Below, in pieces: positions 35,878 to 45,249 of a stretch of 64,000 bases of DNA (position 1 is its first letter; every line of letters begins with the position of its first letter). Below the pieces are notes generated by a model that saw only the letters and a program-made list of their open reading frames with translations, made no database searches and had not been told where the DNA came from. The translations under genes and the position numbers were made by a program. This stretch comes from Pandoraea pneumonica (GTDB taxonomy: Bacteria; Pseudomonadota; Gammaproteobacteria; Burkholderiales; Burkholderiaceae). Where the stretch lies: contig NZ_CABPSK010000004.1 in assembly GCF_902459645.1 (NCBI RefSeq), forward strand, positions 682,001-746,000. Direction: 5' to 3'.

Positions 35878-37354
35878 AGCGGAACGTCGCGCCGCGGCCC
35901 GACTGACCGGCCGGCGTTTCCACTAACGTGATCCGGCGTCCGTGCAGTTGCAGAATGCGGTGCACGATGCGCAAGCCCAACCCGCCCTCGCGTCGCGCGC
36001 CGCCCACGGTGAAGGGCCGCTCGAAGAGGCCTTCACGCGCACTCTCGGGAATGCCCGGTCCCGTGTCGCTCACACGCACTTCAATCTCCGCCCCTGCGGG
36101 CGCCACCGACACCAGAATCTCACCGCCCGACGGCGTATAGCGCAGCGCGTTTTCCAACAGATTGGTAAACACACGCTCGATCAACCCCAGATCGGCGCGC
36201 GCGGTCGGCACCTGCGGCGCGAGTTGTGCCCTTAGTGCCACGCCACGCGACTCAGCACTGAGTTCGAATTTCTGGAATACATCCTGAATCAGGTCGGTCA
36301 CCGAGAACGGCTCGGCCTCGGGCTGCACGAAACCGTGCTCCAGACGCGCCAGCTCGAACAGCGACTGCGCCAGCGCCCCCACCTTGCGGCTTTGGTCGAG
36401 CGCGATGCCCAGATAGCGTCGCCGGTCGGCAGGCGTGAGCGTGGCGTCCTTGAGCGATAGCGTTTCCAGATACCCGTGCAGCGACGAGAGCGGCGTGCGC
36501 AAATCATGCGAAATATTGGCGATCAACTCGCGCCGCTCTTGATCCTGCCGCGTGAGCGTGCGCCATTGCTCGCCAAGCCGATCCACCATCTGCCGGAACG
36601 CGCGCTCCAGCACCACGATCTCGTCGTTCGGCCGCGCCTGTTGCGACGCCAGTTCATCGGCGGAGACGGCAGGCAGCGGCGCGGGCGCGGCGTCGATATC
36701 GAATTCGCGCACCGTATCCGTCAGGCGGCGCAATGGGCGAGTGATCCATGCAAACGCCGCCAGACCGGCGATCAGACACAGCGCCGCCACCAATCCGATC
36801 GACCACAACGCTGTATTGAGCGCCGCACTCGTCGCCCCGCGTGCGGCGAAACGATCGTGGGCTTCGCCCAATAGCACCACATAGATATAGCCGACCTCCT
36901 GCCCATTCACCCGCAACGGCGCAGCGCTGAAGACCTTGCGCACATCGGTGTTGCGCGGGTCGTCGCCATAAATCGGTAACGCCTCGCCGTCGATGAGCCG
37001 ATGCACGGGCGCGAGATCGATCTGCGTGCGCCGCAGATGTCCTTCCGGTGCGGCGTGCCCCGTAATGCGCCCCTGTTCGTCGAGCAGATACACCTCGACG
37101 CTCGGGTTCACCACCATGAGTTGTCCGAACAGACGCCGCACGGCATCCGGCTTCATGCCGTTGGCGTCCATGAGTTGCGCATTGGCGGCGATATGCTCGG
37201 CCAGCCCGCGCGAGAGCCCTTGAATCACTTCGGCCTCGTGCATGCGGTTAGCACGCACTTGCAGCCATGCCGACGTGCCGCAGCACACCAGCAGCAACAC
37301 CGCGAAGACGAGCGAAAGACGCTGGGTCAGCGTGAGATTCCATTTGCGCATCAT
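35861..37354 (-). CDS. Sensor histidine kinase (envelope redox-repair locus)
   Basis: The 497-residue kinase has helix SLVFAVLLLVCCGTSAWLQV, a periplasmic domain of about 140 residues, a second helix (LIAGLAAFAWI) and a HAMP segment (TRPLRRLTDTVREFD). The phosphorylated His is in LIANISHDLRTPLSSL; N/G boxes are NLLENALRYTP, DTGPGIPES and GLGLRIV. The start overlaps the regulator stop (ATGA). Divergent genes encode secreted methionine-sulfoxide repair, so it may sense envelope oxidation; that link is inference. Confidence 0.92.
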   Translation of the reverse strand: MMRKWNLTLTQRLSLVFAVLLLVCCGTSAWLQVRANRMHEAEVIQGLSRGLAEHIAANAQLMDANGMKPDAVRRLFGQLMVVNPSVEVYLLDEQGRITGHAAPEGHLRRTQIDLAPVHRLIDGEALPIYGDDPRNTDVRKVFSAAPLRVNGQEVGYIYVVLLGEAHDRFAARGATSAALNTALWSIGLVAALCLIAGLAAFAWITRPLRRLTDTVREFDIDAAPAPLPAVSADELASQQARPNDEIVVLERAFRQMVDRLGEQWRTLTRQDQERRELIANISHDLRTPLSSLHGYLETLSLKDATLTPADRRRYLGIALDQSRKVGALAQSLFELARLEHGFVQPEAEPFSVTDLIQDVFQKFELSAESRGVALRAQLAPQVPTARADLGLIERVFTNLLENALRYTPSGGEILVSVAPAGAEIEVRVSDTGPGIPESAREGLFERPFTVGGARREGGLGLRIVHRILQLHGRRITLVETPAGQSGRGATFRFTLPT

Positions 37355-38094
37355 GCCGCCCCTGCATCGGTCGAATTGCCGTCGGACGACGCATCGCTCG
37401 CGAACTTATAGCCGCGCCCCCAGACCGTGAGAATGCGCGCCGGTTGCGCGGGGTCGGCCTCGATCTTCGCGCGCAGGCGGTTGATATGGGTGTTGACCGT
37501 ATGCTCGTAGCCCTCGTGCTGGTAGCCCCAGACAGCATTGAGCAGATCCATCCGGGAGAACACTTTGCCCGGCTGACGGGCGAAGAAATACAGCAGGTCG
37601 AATTCGCGCGGCGTCAGGTCGAGCAACTTGCCACCCAGCGTCGCCTCGCGCGCAATCGGATCGATAAACAAGCCCGCCACGGCGAGACTTCCGGCCTCCA
37701 TGCGGGCATTGCGGGCCAGCGCGTCCACCCGGCGCATGAGCGCCTTGACCCGCGCGACCAGTTCCAGCACGGAAAACGGCTTGGCCAGATAGTCGTCCGC
37801 GCCCAGTTCCAGCCCGAGAATGCGGTGGACTTCGCTGGCACGGGCACTGGTGATGATGATTGGGGTGTAGCGCGTCATTTCGCGGGCGCGGCGGCAGATT
37901 TCGAGGCCATCGACACCGGGCAGCATCAGGTCGAGAATCAGGGCATCCCAGCCGCCTTCGGACAGGCGGCGCAGGCCCTCGTCGCCATCGGCGGCATGCA
38001 CGACCTCGAAACGCTCGTCGCGCAGGTGCAGCGTGAGCAGGTCGGCAATATGCACGTCGTCTTCGACGAGCAAGACACGGCGCGGCGAATCCAT
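37351..38094 (-). CDS. OmpR-family response regulator (envelope redox-repair locus)
   Basis: The 247-residue regulator has the receiver Asp in LILDLMLPGVDG and Lys in YLAKPFSVLEL, then a winged-helix domain (DLTPREFDLLYFFARQPG; YEHTVNTHINRLRAKIE). It is the first gene of the regulator-kinase operon. It is divergent from the msrB gene (166 bases between starts), the usual position for direct control of the neighbouring operon, similar in logic to HprRS control of MsrPQ in E. coli. Confidence 0.93.
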   Translation of the reverse strand: MDSPRRVLLVEDDVHIADLLTLHLRDERFEVVHAADGDEGLRRLSEGGWDALILDLMLPGVDGLEICRRAREMTRYTPIIITSARASEVHRILGLELGADDYLAKPFSVLELVARVKALMRRVDALARNARMEAGSLAVAGLFIDPIAREATLGGKLLDLTPREFDLLYFFARQPGKVFSRMDLLNAVWGYQHEGYEHTVNTHINRLRAKIEADPAQPARILTVWGRGYKFASDASSDGNSTDAGAA

Positions 38095-38260
38095 CGTAGG
38101 GACAGCTCCCGGAAAAGGTGGGTCTTGGAGACCTCATTGTGCGCAGTTCGGGCCGCGCGAGGTATCACGAATTGTTTAATCTTACGTGAGGACTTCGCCA
38201 CCCCGGACGCACTACCCTTCAGTCATCGATCCACCATCGGCCCACCCACCGGAGGATGCC

Positions 38261-38866
38261 ATGAAGTTGTCCGGCAACAAGCCATCCCAAACGTCTCAGA
38301 CTGATGCCCCTTCCGCCCTTGCCACAGCCTCCGGCGAGCGCCAATCCACGCCGCGCCGCCTGTTTCTGCTGAGCGCCACGGCAGCGGCTGCCGCGCTGGC
38401 CGCCGGGCTCGTGCCGCGCCTCGTGCGTCCGGCCCGTGCCGACGACGCCAAGGGCGCGGGCAAGCCGGACCACTTCGAAGTGGCCTACAGCGACGCCGAA
38501 TGGCGCAAGCGTCTGACGCCCGCCCAATACGAGATCCTTCGGCAGGAAGGCACCGAGCGGCCGTATTCCAGCCCGCTTAACGACGAACACCGTACCGGCA
38601 CGTTCTTTTGCGCCGGGTGCGCCTTGCCGGTCTTCTCGTCGCGCACCAAGTTCGACAGCCATACCGGCTGGCCGAGCTTCTGGACGCCGCTCGATAACGC
38701 CGTCGGCACGCACACCGACACCAGTTTCGGGATGATTCGCACGGAAGTGCACTGCCGACGCTGCGGCGGCCATCTGGGCCATGTGTTCGATGACGGCCCC
38801 AAGCCGACCGGCCTGCGCTACTGCATGAACGGGCTGGCCATGACGTTCCGCCCGCAACCTGCCTGA
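38261..38866 (+). CDS. msrB: Tat-exported methionine-R-sulfoxide reductase MsrB
   Basis: The ATG at 38261 follows GGAGG. Residues 1-65 are a twin-arginine signal ([20 protein letters not shown]), so this MsrB folds in the cytoplasm, probably with zinc, and is exported. The SelR domain has [43 protein letters not shown] (zinc Cys pairs) and the catalytic Cys in [13 protein letters not shown]. It reduces R-sulfoxides of methionine in envelope proteins. It heads a three-gene set with the DipZ-like gene and msrA. Confidence 0.93.
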   Translation: MKLSGNKPSQTSQTDAPSALATASGERQSTPRRLFLLSATAAAAALAAGLVPRLVRPARADDAKGAGKPDHFEVAYSDAEWRKRLTPAQYEILRQEGTERPYSSPLNDEHRTGTFFCAGCALPVFSSRTKFDSHTGWPSFWTPLDNAVGTHTDTSFGMIRTEVHCRRCGGHLGHVFDDGPKPTGLRYCMNGLAMTFRPQPA

Positions 38867-38930
38867 TTTCCGCGTGATCCCTAACAAAAATACCCCCGGC
38901 GCAGCCGGATCTCGCTAAAGGAGTGCTTTC

Positions 38931-40823
38931 ATGACCTTGCTCATCCTCGCCTATCTCGGCGGGATCCTGACCATCGTCAGTCCATGCATCTTGCCGGTGT
39001 TGCCATTCGTGTTCTCGCGCGCGGGGCAGTCGTTCTCGCGCAGCGTGCTGCCGATGCTCGCCGGGATGGTGCTGATGTTCGCGCTCGTCGCCACCCTCGC
39101 CGCCGTGGGCGGTAGCTGGGTCGTGCAAGCCAACCAATATGGCCGCTGGCTCGCCCTCGCGCTGGTCGCCCTGTTCGGTGCCACGCTGCTGTTCCCGAAG
39201 CTCGCCGAACGCTTGACCCATCCGCTCGTGTTGCTGGGCGACCGCCTGTCGCAGTCGACACAGGGCGATGGCTCGACCGGCGATTCGGCAACGTCCGGCG
39301 CCCGCCCCGGCGCGTCGTTCCTGCTGGGCATCGCCACTGGCTTGCTGTGGGCGCCGTGCGCCGGTCCGATCCTCGGGCTGCTGCTCACGGGCGCCGCTTT
39401 GCAAGGGGCGAGCATCGGCACAACGTTGCTGCTGTTCGCGTACGCCGCAGGTGCCGCGACATCGCTCGCCTTAGCGTTGCTCGTCGGTGGACGCGTCTTC
39501 TCCGCGATGAAGCGCTCGCTCGGCGCTGGCGAATGGATTCGCCGCGTGCTCGGCGGTCTGATGATCGCGGGGGTGGCCGCCATCGCCCTCGGACTCGATA
39601 CCGGCGTGCTGGCGCAACTCTCGACCGCGTCGACCGGTGGCATCGAGCAAAAGCTCGTCGATCAGCTTGGCGCTCGCCGCGATGGAGCGAATGGGGCGAA
39701 CGGCACCAATGGCGGTGCCGATGCGAATGCCGCCGGGGCACAACCAGCCAACGATGCGGGGGGTGACACGGCAAACGGCGGTCCGGCCATGATGGCAACC
39801 AGCAACGCCATGACGCGCACGGCCGCGTCCGGGTCAGCCGCTGACCCCGCCCCGCTGCCGGTCGAAGGCCAGTTACCCCCGCTCGACGGCGCGGTGCAGT
39901 GGCTCAACTCGCCGCCGCTCACGGCACAAGCGTTGCGCGGCAAGGTCGTCCTCATCGACTTCTGGACGTACTCCTGCATCAACTGCCTGCGCACGCTCCC
40001 GTACGTGAAGGCGTGGGCGCAGAAGTACCGCGATCAGGGCCTCGTCGTCATCGGTGTCCATGCGCCGGAGTTTGCCTTCGAGCGCGATATCGGCAACGTC
40101 AAGAAAGCCGTGAAAGACCTCGGCGTCGACTACCCCGTCGCCATCGACAACAACTACGCGATCTGGCGCGCCTTCAATAACCAGTACTGGCCAGCGCACT
40201 ACTTCGTCGATGCAGAAGGCCGGGTGCGTTATCACCACTTCGGCGAAGGCAACTATGCCGAGTCCGAGCGCGTGATCCAGCAACTGCTGCGCGAAGCCGG
40301 TGCCACGCAAGTCGCCAGCAACATTGCCGACGTGCAAGCCACTGGCATTCAACAAGCCGCCGACATGCGCGACGTGCGCTCGCCGGAGACCTACGTCGGC
40401 TACGAACGCGCAGAGAACTTCGCCTCGCCGGGCGGTGCCGTGCGCAATCAGGCCACCGACTACCGCGCACCGTCGATGCCTTCGCTCAATGCGTGGGGCC
40501 TCGGCGGGGCGTGGACGGTCGGCGCGGAGCACGCCACCGCCACCAAGGCGGGTGCCCGCATCGTCTACCGCTTTCACGCACGCGATCTGCATCTGGTGCT
40601 GGGCCCGGATGCCAACGGCAAGCCCGTGCGCTTTCGTGTGACGGTCGACGGTCAGGCTCCGGGCGACGCCCACGGCACCGACGTGGCCGCCGACGGCACA
40701 GGCACCGTGACCTCGCAGCGTCTGTATCAGCTAGTGCGCCAGTCCGGCGACGTGAGCGATCGCACCTTCAGCATCGAGTTTCTGGATCCGGGCGTGTCGG
40801 CCTACGCCTTCACCTTCGGTTGA
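38931..40823 (+). CDS. DipZ-like fusion: DsbD-type membrane domain, thioredoxin domain, C-terminal sandwich
   Basis: The 630-residue protein carries electrons across the inner membrane. Residues 1-235 are a CcdA/DsbD-like membrane domain with its two buried cysteines in TIVSPCILPVLP and LLWAPCAGPILG. A linker rich in GAN/GTN repeats (three 9-bp units at 39684-39710) leads to a TlpA/AhpC-like thioredoxin domain with Cys349-Ile-Asn-Cys352 (WTYSCINCLRTLP). The last 145 residues (ETYVGYERAENFASPGG onward) match the C-terminal domain of mycobacterial DipZ. It lies between msrB and msrA and probably supplies reductant to both. Confidence 0.88.
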   Translation: MTLLILAYLGGILTIVSPCILPVLPFVFSRAGQSFSRSVLPMLAGMVLMFALVATLAAVGGSWVVQANQYGRWLALALVALFGATLLFPKLAERLTHPLVLLGDRLSQSTQGDGSTGDSATSGARPGASFLLGIATGLLWAPCAGPILGLLLTGAALQGASIGTTLLLFAYAAGAATSLALALLVGGRVFSAMKRSLGAGEWIRRVLGGLMIAGVAAIALGLDTGVLAQLSTASTGGIEQKLVDQLGARRDGANGANGTNGGADANAAGAQPANDAGGDTANGGPAMMATSNAMTRTAASGSAADPAPLPVEGQLPPLDGAVQWLNSPPLTAQALRGKVVLIDFWTYSCINCLRTLPYVKAWAQKYRDQGLVVIGVHAPEFAFERDIGNVKKAVKDLGVDYPVAIDNNYAIWRAFNNQYWPAHYFVDAEGRVRYHHFGEGNYAESERVIQQLLREAGATQVASNIADVQATGIQQAADMRDVRSPETYVGYERAENFASPGGAVRNQATDYRAPSMPSLNAWGLGGAWTVGAEHATATKAGARIVYRFHARDLHLVLGPDANGKPVRFRVTVDGQAPGDAHGTDVAADGTGTVTSQRLYQLVRQSGDVSDRTFSIEFLDPGVSAYAFTFG

Positions 40824-40842
40824 TCGAATCGGGAGTTTTCAG

Positions 40843-41655
40843 ATGAACAAGCCACATTCGCAACACAACGCCCCTGCCGCCCCGGCTGCCCCTGCGGCAG
40901 ACACCGCCCTGCCTGGCAAAACCACTCGGTCGGCATTGGCATCCGGACTTCGCCGTACGTTCTTGGCCGCAGCCACCGTCGCCGCTGGCGTTCTCACCTG
41001 GCAGGTCGGCGCGTACGCTTTCGGCGGCGCAGAGCCAGCAGTATCGATCGCCGCGCCGAAACTCGACGAACCCGCCACTGGCGCGCGCACGGAGACGGCC
41101 GTCTTTGCAGGCGGCTGCTTCTGGGGCGTCCAAGGGGTCTTTCAGCATGTGCAGGGCGTGACGAAGGCCGTTTCCGGCTATGCAGGCGGCACGGCGAAAA
41201 CCGCCGACTACGAGACCGTGAGCTCCGGCAGCACCGGCCATGCCGAATCGGTCCAAGTCACGTTCGATCCGCAGAAGGTGTCGTACGGCAAGCTGCTGCA
41301 AATTTACTTCTCGGTCGCGCACAATCCAACCGAGCTCAATCGTCAGGGCCCGGACAGCGGCACGCAGTACCGCTCCGCCGTCTTCCCGATGACCGATGCG
41401 CAGCGCCAAGTGGCGACGGCTTACATCGCGCAACTCGACGCCTCGCATGCGTTCTCGAAACCGATCGCGACGAAGGTCGAGAAGTACACGGGCTTCTATG
41501 CGGCCGAGGGCTACCATCAGGACTTTCTGACGGAACACCCGACGTATCCGTACATCGTGATCAACGATCTGCCGAAGGTGAAAGACCTCCAGCGACTGTT
41601 CCCCACGCTGTATCGCGACACGCCGGTGTTGGTGAAGACGGCCTCGGCGTCATAA
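40843..41655 (+). CDS. msrA: Membrane-anchored methionine-S-sulfoxide reductase MsrA
   Basis: The 270-residue protein has an N-terminal Ala/Pro-rich segment and a single membrane/signal helix (TFLAAATVAAGVLTWQVGAY), then the MsrA domain with the catalytic Cys in TAVFAGGCFWGVQGVF, GYAGGTAKTADYE and a FYAAEGYHQDFL end. The helix makes it an envelope form, complementing exported MsrB. It starts 19 bases after the DipZ-like gene, so msrB, dipZ-like and msrA form one operon. Confidence 0.93.
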   Translation: MNKPHSQHNAPAAPAAPAADTALPGKTTRSALASGLRRTFLAAATVAAGVLTWQVGAYAFGGAEPAVSIAAPKLDEPATGARTETAVFAGGCFWGVQGVFQHVQGVTKAVSGYAGGTAKTADYETVSSGSTGHAESVQVTFDPQKVSYGKLLQIYFSVAHNPTELNRQGPDSGTQYRSAVFPMTDAQRQVATAYIAQLDASHAFSKPIATKVEKYTGFYAAEGYHQDFLTEHPTYPYIVINDLPKVKDLQRLFPTLYRDTPVLVKTASAS

Positions 41656-41737
41656 CCGCCGCAGCCGTCACGTCCGCCGTCGCCGCCTAAGCCTTCACGG
41701 CTGCCGCAACCGCCGCAGCCGCCGTCTCACCCGCGCC

Positions 41738-42115
41738 TTACTTCGGCTCGTCTGCCAGCTTGTACACGCGCAGACGATGTCCGTCGGGGTCAGACGCGAC
41801 AAACGTACGCCCGAAGTCCATCGTGGTCGGCGCTTGCAAAATCGCGATACCGCGTGCCGACCAGTCTTCATAGGTGGCGTCCACATGGGCGTTGGACGCC
41901 ACCGGCAGCACCACTTCGCTGCCGCCCGGCGGCGCAATGATCGTGGGCACCACCGTGTGCTTCGCCCACAGACCCAGCTTCAATCCATTCGGGAACACGA
42001 AGAGCGCAAAACCCGGCGATGTTTCGACCGGTTCGAGGTCGAACAAGTCGGCATAAAACGCGGCGCTCTCCGGCGGATTCGCGACATACAGAATGACCAT
42101 ATTGGGATGCGGCAT
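41738..42115 (-). CDS. VOC-family glyoxalase-like protein
   Basis: The 125-residue protein has the vicinal oxygen chelate fold: MVILYVANPPESAAFYADLF at the start and FVASDPDGHRLRVYKLADEP at the end. It resembles PhnB-like/bleomycin-resistance-type proteins; metal ligands are not certain. It lies downstream of a WYL/YafY-type regulator on the same strand, a pairing often seen. Substrate unknown. Confidence 0.85.
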   Translation of the reverse strand: MPHPNMVILYVANPPESAAFYADLFDLEPVETSPGFALFVFPNGLKLGLWAKHTVVPTIIAPPGGSEVVLPVASNAHVDATYEDWSARGIAILQAPTTMDFGRTFVASDPDGHRLRVYKLADEPK

Positions 42116-42250
42116 GACTAGCTCCTGTCGATTTGGATAACTGACGTATCACACGCTGGCAACACCTCGGCGTGCGTCGTCATTGGCCATATCGTAGAAG
42201 GACATGCTGTCAGTTTTTGTCAGTAGCCGACATGTCGACCACCGGCGCAC

Positions 42251-42934
42251 TTACTGCCGCCCCGTGGTCTCCCGCCATGCCTTGAGCAGCGTGCGCCGAC
42301 CGCGCGGATAGCGCGCCTCGGACACCGTCATCGACTCGATCCGGTCGGCGCGAAAGTGGCGAAAGCCATCGCGCAGTTCGCACCACGCCACCACCATCCG
42401 CACGCGTTCGAAAAAGCCCAGTGCGAACGGCCAGATCACCCGCTCGGACGTCTTCCCGGCTTCGTCGCGATACGCCAAATGCAGCTTGCGCTCGGTACGA
42501 ATCGCCTCTCGAATGACGGTCAGGTCGACCGTCATCGGCGGCAGCGGGTCGCCCGGGCCGATCAGCAGCGTCGATGCTTCGAGCGACGCACGCAGATCGG
42601 CAGGCAGCACGGCCGCAATCTTCGCCAGCGCATTGCCCGCCGCGTCGGCCAATGCCCCATCGGTGCGATTGGCGACCCAGCGAGAGCCGAGCACGATCGC
42701 TTCGATTTCTTCTTCGGAGAACATCAGCGGCGGCAGCAGAAAACCGGGCTTGAGCACGTAGCCGAGCCCCGGCGCGCCTTCGATATGCGCACCTTGCGCC
42801 TGCAAGGTGGCGATGTCGCGATACAGCGTGCGCAAGCTCACGCCGAGCGAGTCGGCGAGCGCCGCCCCCGCCACCGGATACCGGTGACGGCGCAGCAGTT
42901 GCATGAGGGAAAAAAGGCGTTGGGTCCGAGACAT
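42251..42934 (-). CDS. YafY-type HTH-WYL transcriptional regulator
   Basis: The ATG at 42934 (MSRTQRLFSLMQLLRRHRYP) gives 227 residues; the extra upstream frame is unlikely to be translated. The N-terminal HTH has GAALADSLGVSLRTLYRDIA, and the C-terminal WYL-like domain includes LHLAYRDEAGKTSERVIWP and FRADRIESMTVSEARY. It precedes the VOC gene on the same strand by about 135 bases and probably controls it. WYL domains bind ligands, often nucleic acid or small metabolites. Confidence 0.9.
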   Translation of the reverse strand: MSRTQRLFSLMQLLRRHRYPVAGAALADSLGVSLRTLYRDIATLQAQGAHIEGAPGLGYVLKPGFLLPPLMFSEEEIEAIVLGSRWVANRTDGALADAAGNALAKIAAVLPADLRASLEASTLLIGPGDPLPPMTVDLTVIREAIRTERKLHLAYRDEAGKTSERVIWPFALGFFERVRMVVAWCELRDGFRHFRADRIESMTVSEARYPRGRRTLLKAWRETTGRQ

Positions 42935-42975
42935 GGCGCGCATTATGCGCCAGTTCGCACGACAGACGGCAGCGG

Positions 42976-43020
42976 CAAAGAAAAAGCGCACGCGCGGCAT
43001 CTCTGCCATCGCGTGCGCTT
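42976..43020 (-). terminator. Terminator of the molybdenum hydroxylase operon
   Basis: Perfect 11-base arms AAGCGCACGCG (42984-42994) and CGCGTGCGCTT (43010-43020) continue inward with GGCA/TGCC. On the minus strand the stem is followed by TTTTTCTTTGC. It lies 56 bases beyond the cytochrome gene stop. Confidence 0.85.
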
Positions 43021-43075
43021 GATATCGAAGCGCGCAGACGTCACGACCGATGGCGCAACGTTCTGCAACTTCGCG

Positions 43076-44524
43076 TTACTTCTGACGCAGTTGCTTGACG
43101 ATTTCCGAGTTCACATCGCCGGGCTGACCACCGTACGCCACGCGCAGATAGTTGGTCAGTTCCGAGATCTGCGCATCGGTCAGGCGCTTGTCGAAACCGG
43201 GCATATCCTGCATCGCTTCGAGCCCCGGGAATTTCTGCGGCTCGATTCCATCCAGAATCGCGATGATCAGGTTGCGCGGATCTTTCTGGCGCACCGTCGA
43301 ATTGCCCAGCATCGGCACCGCCACGTGCGGCTTGCCCGTGCCATCCGCAGCGTGACAACCGGCGCACACGGCCAGATACATGTTGCGTCCTGCCACGAGT
43401 TTGCTCGTGTCCGGATTCGTCGGCAGCGGCTTCGGCTCAGGCGCCGCATCCCCCAGCAGATAGGTGCTCAGCGAGCGCAGATCGTCCGGGCTCAGATACT
43501 GCGTGCTCAAGTGCACCACCGGATACATCTCGCCGAACGCCGAACCCTGCGGGGCAATGCCGGTGCCGAAGAACGTCTGCAAGTCTTTTGCCGTCCAGCC
43601 GCGCGCGGCCAGCGCCTCAGGCGTGAGGTCCGGTGCGGCGATACGCGCGAGCGCAGCGCCGCCGAGCGGCTTCGCGCCATCGAGTTGCCCGAACGTCCCG
43701 CGCGGCGTGTGACATTCCGCGCAGTGGCCCAGCGCATTGGCCAGATAACGGCCGCGCAGCCAATCGGCCGACTGCCCCTTCGACGCATCGGGCAGAGTGT
43801 CTTTCAAGAAGATCCAGTCCCAGAAGCGCATGCCGAAACGCATGTTGTACGGGAACGAAAGATCATGCTTCCGATTGGCCACCGCCACCGGCTTGACCGA
43901 CATCAGATACGCGTAGATCGCATCGCTATCGGCGCGCGTCATCTGGCGGTACGACGTGTACGGCATGGCCGGATACAGCACCTTGTCCGGGGCCTTGCCA
44001 TCGTGCAGTGCGCGATAGAAGTCGTCGGCCGTCCAATTGCCGATGCCGTTGGCCTTGTCGGGCGTGATGTTGGTGCCGTAGAACGTGCCGAACGGCGACT
44101 TGAGCGGCACGCCACCGGCGAACGGCGCACCGTCCGCACTCGTGTGACACGCCGCGCAATCGGCGGCGCGCGCAAGGTACTTGCCGCGTGCGATCACGTC
44201 GGGCGATGCCGGGCTGCCCTGCGGCATCACGACCGCCGTTGCAGCGGCTGCCCCCGAGGCATTGCCCGCACTCGCCGCCGCTGATGCCGCCCCCGATGCC
44301 GGAGCATCGGCGGCCATTGCGCTCGTGACGAGCGACGGCATCATCGACGTCTTAGGCTGGGGCGGTTGCGACGGTTGTGACGGGTCCGGCGGCTTGGGCG
44401 AATTCGAGTCGTTGCAGGCGGCAAGCAGCAACGCCGCTGTGACGCACACCGCGCTGGCGCTCAGGCGGCCCAATCGACCCAATTGACGCAGAGACGATGA
44501 AGAAGTGACACGATTCTGGTTCAT
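43076..44524 (-). CDS. Tri-haem cytochrome c subunit (lipoprotein) of molybdenum hydroxylase
   Basis: The 482-residue protein has three CxxCH haem sites: CAACH (in RAADCAACHTSADG), CAECH (in ALGHCAECHTPRG) and CAGCH (in LAVCAGCHAADGTG). The N-terminus ends in a lipobox LLLAAC, so it is probably membrane-tethered, followed by a Pro/Ser/Ala-rich linker of about 75 residues. Such tri-haem cytochromes accept electrons from periplasmic-type molybdenum hydroxylases (isoquinoline/nicotinate/aldehyde oxidoreductase families) and pass them to the respiratory chain. It is the third gene of the operon, 11 bases after the iron-sulfur gene. Confidence 0.93.
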   Translation of the reverse strand: MNQNRVTSSSSLRQLGRLGRLSASAVCVTAALLLAACNDSNSPKPPDPSQPSQPPQPKTSMMPSLVTSAMAADAPASGAASAAASAGNASGAAAATAVVMPQGSPASPDVIARGKYLARAADCAACHTSADGAPFAGGVPLKSPFGTFYGTNITPDKANGIGNWTADDFYRALHDGKAPDKVLYPAMPYTSYRQMTRADSDAIYAYLMSVKPVAVANRKHDLSFPYNMRFGMRFWDWIFLKDTLPDASKGQSADWLRGRYLANALGHCAECHTPRGTFGQLDGAKPLGGAALARIAAPDLTPEALAARGWTAKDLQTFFGTGIAPQGSAFGEMYPVVHLSTQYLSPDDLRSLSTYLLGDAAPEPKPLPTNPDTSKLVAGRNMYLAVCAGCHAADGTGKPHVAVPMLGNSTVRQKDPRNLIIAILDGIEPQKFPGLEAMQDMPGFDKRLTDAQISELTNYLRVAYGGQPGDVNSEIVKQLRQK

Positions 44525-44535
44525 GGCGTGTCCTC

Positions 44536-45249
44536 TCACTTCGCGTCGGTCAGACAGCCGGGCGTCTTCAGAATGACGTCGCGCACGGCCTCGTAATAGC
44601 GCACATACCCTGTGCAGCGGCAGATGTGATCGTTCAGTCCTTCGGTAATGGCCGCTTCGAGATCGGCACGTGCCACCGGTTTGCGCTTGAGCTTCTCGAT
44701 GAGCACCGTCGCCGCGTTCACGAAACCGGGCGTGCAGTAGCCGCACTGGAAACTGAAGTGATCGAGAAACGCCTGCTGAATCGGGGCCAGCGTCACTTTA
44801 CCGTCGGCATCGTGCGTCGCATGGCCTTCAACCGTTCGCACGGTCTTGCCGTCGAAGTAATTCGCCCCGGTGATGCAAGTGCGCACCGTCTCGCTGGTGC
44901 CGTCGGCGTGATCGACGATCACCACGCAAGCGTGGCAAATGCCTTGCCCACAGCCCAAACGCGAGCCAGTCAGCCCCAGCGTCTCGTGCAGGTAGTCGAT
45001 CATCATCAGACCGGCAGGCACATCCGACGGGCCGTGCGAGACGCCGTTGACCTTCACGGTCACGGGGATCACGTCCCACGGTGCTTTGCCATTCGCCGCA
45101 GCGGGCGCGCCATTGTTGCCAGCACCTGCGTTGCTTGCAGCGGCCGGTGCCGACGCAGCGCTCATCGCGCCGCTGGCGTCCGATGCTGCCTGCGGGGCGC
45201 TGGCGGTTGCCGCGCTGGTGTTGGGTGTTGCGTTTGCTGCGTCCGTCAT
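44536..45249 (-). CDS. 2Fe-2S subunit of molybdenum hydroxylase
   Basis: The 237-residue small subunit has two [2Fe-2S] domains: plant-type CGQGICHACVV (LGCGQGICHACVVIVD) with a following RTCITGAN, and the C-terminal four-helix QCGYCTPGFV / CRCTGYVRYYEAV cluster. An unusual Ala/Ser/Asn-rich N-terminal extension of about 55 residues precedes the core, which normally starts near the VKVNGV strand. The start overlaps the large-subunit stop by 4 bases. It relays electrons from the molybdenum site to the cytochrome. Confidence 0.94.
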   Translation of the reverse strand: MTDAANATPNTSAATASAPQAASDASGAMSAASAPAAASNAGAGNNGAPAAANGKAPWDVIPVTVKVNGVSHGPSDVPAGLMMIDYLHETLGLTGSRLGCGQGICHACVVIVDHADGTSETVRTCITGANYFDGKTVRTVEGHATHDADGKVTLAPIQQAFLDHFSFQCGYCTPGFVNAATVLIEKLKRKPVARADLEAAITEGLNDHICRCTGYVRYYEAVRDVILKTPGCLTDAK

